DNA of 64,000 bases from Styela clava (Eukaryota > Chordata > Ascidiacea > Stolidobranchia > Styelidae). The stretch is from assembly GCF_964204865.1 (NCBI RefSeq), contig NC_135263.1, positions 2,854,501-2,918,500 on the forward strand, written 5' to 3'. Shown here in pieces: positions 59,642 through 64,000 of the stretch (positions within the stretch are counted from its first letter, which is position 1; every line of letters starts with the position of its first letter). Position numbers and translations under genes: made by a program. Under the pieces are notes generated by a model. That model was not told the DNA's origin. It worked only from the letters and a program-made list of their open reading frames with translations, and made no database searches.

Positions 59642-59684
<43 letters not shown>
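59642..59684 (+). other. LINE poly(A) tail
   Basis: 43 uninterrupted A following aataaatatatataT. Length and purity suggest a young insertion, since such tails shorten and mutate quickly. Confidence 0.95.
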
Positions 59685-59686
<2 letters not shown>

Positions 59687-60011
59687 GGCTCGTCTAGCTT
59701 TCGGCTTTGATTGTATGCCGTGTAGATACTGGCTGCCGTCAGATCAATCAAATCTAAATAATAAATATATATCTAATCGTCCGACCCATGTACAAGTTGA
59801 TCTATTATTAGATGTTTATATGTTAATGCGAATATTTAAAATTTTCTACTTTGACATTTGCGTAGGCCGTATAGGCGTAGACGTAGAGTATACAAAATTC
59901 TAACACAGGTTATTTTGAAGAAGAAGAAATTAGAAAAACTACTACTCAATTCGGCTGTATTTTCCTAACACCAAAGTTCCGTTTACCAATAAAGTAATGA
60001 AAAAGAATTAC
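59685..60011. other. Sequence between LINE tail and membrane-protein gene
   Basis: Likely intron or 3' part of the minus-strand gene at 60012-60720, whose last seen exon ends in a donor (GCAG|GTAATTC) pointing here. No further exon is evident, so the LINE probably lies in or just after that gene. Confidence 0.4.
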
Positions 60012-60720
60012 CTGCAAAAAACTCCAAAGCGTACAATGTTCTGCGATGGGGATTATTGCAATTTATGCAACATCTCTCGATTTTGCATACCCAGTCCATG
60101 AGCAATAAAACAGCTGTTACAATTAGTCTCAGGATAGCGGATACTACAAGAAGCCAAAACACGACGAGTTCATCAACTTCTTGTTCTAAAATAAGATTTA
60201 TCATTTAAATTCAATTCATATATTCTGCAGAAATGATTAGATGCGCACGATTTAAGCATTGTCACATATAAAGTAACGCTGTAGCAATGGTTAAATTAGC
60301 TCGAAGAGTCCTAGATTAGTTAGAAGTATACAAATATGCCTTACCGAACTCTTTGCATTCATTATTCTGACCAAGATCAACGCAAACTGTGCAATTTCCT
60401 TTGGTTACAGTACAGTTGACTTCGTTCCCAGCTCCGCAGTAATCAGATAATCCTTGGGTTATTGTATCATTCACAGTAACCAGCCATCTATTGGAGAATA
60501 TGGAGTAGATTATCATAATCAGGTTTCCTACAGGTACTACTCTATGCGCGATTTTAGATTTCCAGTCATTGCCACACTTGCAATATTTCGTTGAGCAGTT
60601 GAACTCGAAACAGCATAAAGACGGCATGCTTTTTAATTTAGGATATTTTATGTAATAAATACCTGTTAATACGAATAAAGTATTTAGTTTCCAAATATGA
60701 TTTATTGGAAACTCATGCAT
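60012..60720 (-). CDS. Multi-pass membrane protein, partial
   Basis: Two exons on the minus strand: up to 60720 and ending 60345 (TTCG|GTAAGG), then 60185-60012 ending GCAG|GTAATT. They join in phase 1. Start is uncertain; the ATG near 60628 (MPSLCCFEFNCS) is a better candidate than the distal one at 60720. Features: a short Cys-rich N-terminal stretch, a hydrophobic segment (VVPVGNLIMIIYSIF), then a Cys-rich loop with three N-glycosylation sites (NDT, NCT, NCT) and about six cysteines, and a second strong membrane helix (VVFWLLVVSAILRLIVTAV). A cytoplasmic-looking CCINCNNPHRR follows. The topology, with an extracellular disulphide-rich loop after the first helix, recalls claudin/PMP22-type tetraspans, but no diagnostic motif was seen. 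The 3' half is missing from view. Confidence 0.55.
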
Positions 60721-61599
60721 GGGTTAAATAGGGCAGTGGGGCCAGCTTTTTCTAACGAACCTGATATTTCATAACAAGAAATTTTAAAAAATCTCGCGAC
60801 TCAAGGACATTCTCCAAGACTAAACGGCATGTAATACTTTAATGGTCGTAAAATTGCATGACTAAGATATATTCATCATTTTTACATTATATCATGAACT
60901 CGAAGTAAAAAAGCTGCATTTGTTTATCATCAGCGAATTTTTGAAATCGCAGTGTGGCTTAACTTAAGCAAAAAATGAGTTCCTAAATTTTTACGTGGTA
61001 ATACTTCCCGCATATGCAATTACTATGGGGCAATATTCCAACATCAAATATTGCATAAAAAAAGTTATTTTAGATTTTTTATATAAACCAGTTACGCGAA
61101 ATAGATTTTGATTTTCGTGCCACCCAGTTTTGGGCGGTGACCCGTAGGCTGGGAAACATTGATAACATAGTGTATATCTAATTTTAATGTGAGTATATAT
61201 TGCCACGAATTTGTAGAAGAATTGCATTGGCTTGCAAAACTAGAAATTTATATATTGAACTTCACTAAATATGAAAATTTTGGAAACTATTTTACACTAT
61301 TTTTAAAGTGTTTTTTTTTTAACTACATGCAAACTTTTCTTTAAAAATGTTATACAGACATCAAACCGTGCACTTTATATAGATAGAAAATTCCTAACAC
61401 GCTCAAATAACTCATTTTTCAGTGCCAAATACATTTTATATTTTCGAGAACATATTGTACTAATCTAGATTTAGTAAAAATTGATGCCTTGCATATGGCA
61501 ACGACCGGCTTAACGCATTAAAAAGTTGACTAAAACCGCCCATCTCCATATTTCATTGTACGCTGTGCTTGAAAAAATTGTATGTATAAATAAAATTTT
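60721..61599. other. No gene recognised
   Basis: 5' flank of the membrane-protein gene. AT-rich, no supported exon or repeat. Confidence 0.4.
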
Positions 61600-62005
61600 A
61601 AATCATTGTGATATGTTTTTGTGTAGGTTTATTTTAGACAAGAATGCGCATTTAGAAAACAGTGAACACGGAAAAATGGGGAAGTGTAATGGTCCACTGA
61701 ACTGTATAAGCGGTCTCTAATATTAGTTCATAAAGTTATTTATAAGTAACGTACATTGACAAGTGTTCCCACTGCGTTGCAACGTTGTATATTTATTTCA
61801 GACAAGAATACACTTCAGACAAGAATACATTTAGGAAGCAGGGAACACTCAAAATGGGGAAGTGTACTAGTTGAATGTAACATATACATTGACAAGGTTT
61901 TCCACTGCGTTGCAATGTTGTATTTATATTTCAGGCAAGAACTCACATTTAAGAAGCAGGGAGCACTGGAGAAGAAGTTGTGTAACGGTCCATTTCCAAT
62001 GCATT
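61600..62005 (+). repeat. Three tandem units that look like repeated exons
   Basis: Each unit has a T-rich run ending ttattttag or tttatttcag or atatttcag, followed by acaagaat or gcaagaac, cacattta, agcaggga or aacagtga, gcactgga or acacgga, and gtgtaa. Unit starts are near 61620, 61795 and 61925. The middle unit contains a further small duplication (acaagaatac twice). Positions of the AG mimic splice acceptors, so these may be duplicated small exons of an unknown gene. A plain satellite is equally possible. Confidence 0.55.
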
Positions 62006-62055
62006 CTCAAATATTTCTTCGTATTATTATTAGGAATAACAAATATTCATCGCTC

Positions 62056-62120
62056 GTCAAGCGTGGCCGAGTGCGTTGGACTGCTGGCTAGTCAAGCGTG
62101 GCCGAGTGCGTTGGACTGCT
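62056..62120 (+). repeat. Tandem pair resembling the 5' part of tRNA-Ser/Leu
   Basis: gtcaagcgtggccgagtgcg followed by ttggactgct occurs at 62056 and again at 62091 (period 35). gtggccgagtg plus ggactgct match the D-arm/A-box and anticodon-side phrase of type II (Ser/Leu) tRNAs as known. The variable arm, T arm with B box and acceptor 3' end are absent, so this is a tRNA-derived fragment or SINE head, not a working tRNA gene. Confidence 0.55.
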
Positions 62121-62344
62121 TCGGGTTTATTGTATGCAATGGTTTAAATTTAGAAAGTAGTGAGCAGGAAATAATTGAATTGTTTTACGTGTTTGATAAT
62201 GAATGAGTTAAAAGTTTAAAGTTTACAAATCTGAACATGGAACAGTCCATTATTCAACATAGACCGATTATTTTACTAAGTCGGGCGTGCTATGCCAAAC
62301 ATAATAAACCATGGTTCATTCCATTTGAGCATGTTGATCTACAC

Positions 62345-62480
62345 CAGGGGTGACCAAACTGCTTTCGACCGTGATCGAATAAAATCGCCAAAATAGCTCT
62401 CGATCGACTGATCGTTAATAAGGTCATACACAAAAACGAATCAGTACAGAATATCCAGATATCTACACACATGCATCCTA
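62345..62480. mobile_element. hAT-like left terminus, fragment
   Basis: CAGGGGTGACCAAACTGC followed by gaccgtgatcgaat and ctcgatcgactgatcg is a typical hAT/MITE start. No matching right end was found nearby. Confidence 0.5.
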
Positions 62481-62744
62481 AATTCCGCCACTGCCAATAA
62501 GATCGTTTTTTTTTTGGCGCATTCTTAATCAAATCGCCACAGAAATTTGTTTTTTTATGTTCCATTAATTTAAGATTTATTCAAATCATCAGATCCACGT
62601 TTACGTTTGCAATCGAAAGATTCGATTTGAGCCTTGACCTATTACTCGAATTCGTCGAATCTCTGTAATGCCGGGCTCGTCCCATTCCTACAAATCTGTC
62701 ATGTTTTTGCAGAAATTAGAATCAGGAGGAATGTTTTTGAGCTT

Positions 62745-62880
62745 TATGGAGCTGGGATTGAAACTACAGACCTTCTATCTGGAATGAGAATTAAGTTTCT
62801 ACCTGAAATTCTAACCGCTTGTTGATTACGGCTTACTACATCATTAGGTCCTTGCTCAACTGGCTAACCAATCCCATACC
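62745..62880 (-). repeat. Possible tRNA-derived SINE
   Basis: On the minus strand, ggttagccagttgagcaagg (A-box-like) lies about 100 nt before tagtttcaatcccagctcc (B-box-like). Spacing is longer than in a tRNA gene, and no cloverleaf could be drawn, so a decayed tRNA-type SINE is the best reading. Low confidence. Confidence 0.35.
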
Positions 62881-62938
62881 GCCGTGGTAACTTAACGAAA
62901 ACCGTGATTCGTCATATTTTTAAGTCTATCTTATTTTA

Positions 62939-63065
62939 TTGGATTTGAATGCAAGCTATACATTTCTAATTTCGTTGACAGCTTGTGAAGATTTAAACGA
63001 AACAGGCAAAGTAATTGCCATCATATTAGTGACCTAACTACCTTGATGTGTGTATTATCATTACA
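62939..63065. repeat. Interspersed repeat, relative of 52911-53035
   Basis: Shares ttggatttgaatgca, tttctaat, gaaacaggc and gtattatcattacaa in the same order with the 52.9-kb copy. Confidence 0.6.
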
Positions 63066-64000
63066 ATGTGTTTTTTCATACTTTTTATAGTTTAACCGGG
63101 TGATCAAATTTAAAACGGGCTTCTTATACACGATTTCTTGAAAAATAAATCTCTGAGCAAAATATAAAGCGCCCCAGCGATAAATTGCTTAGATTGGAGT
63201 TTTCTTCATACATAATGAACAATAAAGAGTAGGCAATAAAGCACTATCTGATTCATATATTAGGCGTGTCGACGTAAACGTGCACATCCGTTTTTTTATT
63301 TCTTTTTTTTGAAAGAAGGATTTCAGTAAACTTTATTCAATATGAATTTTTTCGAAATTGTTTATCAAGATTAACAAGATGCTTTTAATATCAATTACTC
63401 TCTTGGAAAATAATTCAACAGTGTGGTGTGATAGTGCGTATCTATCTTATCATAATTCTGATATCGATAGCTTAGTATAATTACTGTCTGTCACTGTGCT
63501 CTGACTGTTGCTCTGCCGTATTTGACATCTGATGATCTAGATATTTTTTTGTCTTACCGCATTCATTTTTAATTAACTGATCTCAAATAATTGTATTCCT
63601 CAAAATTAAAAGCAAAAAGCGCTTAAATTAGTGCCGATTACTTCTGTACGACTATTGTAAATTTTTAATCATTGATTTTAATAATTTCTATTTGATTTTC
63701 ATATCACGTTAAAATACTAGTCAATCGTCCAGTTTACAATTATTCCGAGGCTGAACTGTCGTATCTCTGCCCTCTTCTGTGAACAATCTTTCTACTTCCT
63801 GTATAAAAGAATACAAGTCTGGTTTGGTGTAATTATAATTATTTAAAAAATAGTATAAGCAAATACTGCACTCAATGTAACGTGTTCAAGCCAAAACAAT
63901 GTATACATCACGGTTAACCAGGCGGGATACACGACAAATTGGGCAACAAATTAGTTTGTTAGGGTTCACTTATATTCAACATGAAAAACTGGGTACAGAA
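63066..64000. other. No gene recognised
   Basis: AT-rich sequence to the window end without supported features. Confidence 0.4.

Larger units (their letters stand above)
53619..59684 (+). mobile_element. Full-length L1/Tx1-like LINE
   Basis: Contains a 5' region of uncertain start, ORF1, ORF2, a short 3' UTR with AATAAA near 59629 and a 43-nt poly(A) at 59642-59684. The 5' boundary is not proven: no TSD matching the 3' flank (ctggctcgtctagc) was found, so the start given is only the end of the upstream tandem repeat. The sequence just before ORF1 (54060-54230) is GC- and C-richer than the flanks, as expected of an internal promoter or UTR. The APE-type endonuclease, absence of an RNase H domain, CCHC ORF1 and true poly(A) tail place it in the L1/Tx1 side of non-LTR elements. 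Both ORFs are intact, the tail is long and uninterrupted, and a second copy is at 38.9-41.5 kb. Confidence 0.88.

Noticed and set aside
62056..62120. Functional tRNA genes
   Set aside because: No T arm, variable arm or acceptor 3' strand follows either copy.

Overview
This window looks like a piece of an AT-rich animal genome, not a bacterial or organellar one. Multi-exon genes with GT-AG introns, a non-LTR retrotransposon with a poly(A) tail, several hAT-like DNA transposons with 8-bp target-site duplications (TSDs), palindromic MITEs and long stretches without reading frames all point that way. Leucine-rich-repeat (NLR-like) and C-type-lectin-like genes fit an invertebrate with an expanded innate-immune repertoire. 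A tunicate is plausible but is an inference; nothing here names the species.

Host genes are few and small, and transposons sit around or inside them. (1) A plus-strand exon pair at 10726-12076 belongs to an unrecognised gene; a possible terminal exon lies at 9336-9435. (2) A minus-strand gene at 12864-16163 has seven phase-consistent exons and encodes ribonuclease-inhibitor-type LRRs. (3) A minus-strand two-domain C-type-lectin-like gene lies at 45225-48108, with a Thr/Ser-rich stalk. It carries an in-frame TAG in the first lectin domain and probably a frameshift in the stalk. (4) A minus-strand multi-pass membrane protein gene lies at 60012-60720.

The rest is mobile DNA. 300-4822 is an old element with hAT-like ends that holds a broken P-element/THAP9-like transposase and two tandem-repeat arrays. 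5680-7830 is a tandem array split by another decayed hAT-like element. 16685-30345 is a multi-generation tandem duplication: a 4.95-kb unit duplicated head to tail, plus older diverged copies, full of palindromic MITEs. 31958-34483 is a hAT element with a perfect TSD and a second element nested in it. 36113-36920 is a decayed Kolobok-like transposase. 38883-41527 is a 5'-truncated minus-strand LINE copy with its TSD; a hAT element (41546-43594, perfect TSD) landed at the edge of that TSD. 48895-49952 is a third hAT element with a perfect TSD.

The best-preserved element is an apparently full-length L1/Tx1-like LINE ending in a 43-nt poly(A) at 59642-59684. ORF1 (54238-55749) and ORF2 (55742-59527) overlap by 8 nt. 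ORF2 keeps all recognisable endonuclease and reverse-transcriptase catalytic residues, so the copy may be young or active. ORF1 is unusual: after a CCHC knuckle it carries a long run of zinc-ribbon-like cysteine pairs. That C-terminal module is the feature here I would most like to see searched.
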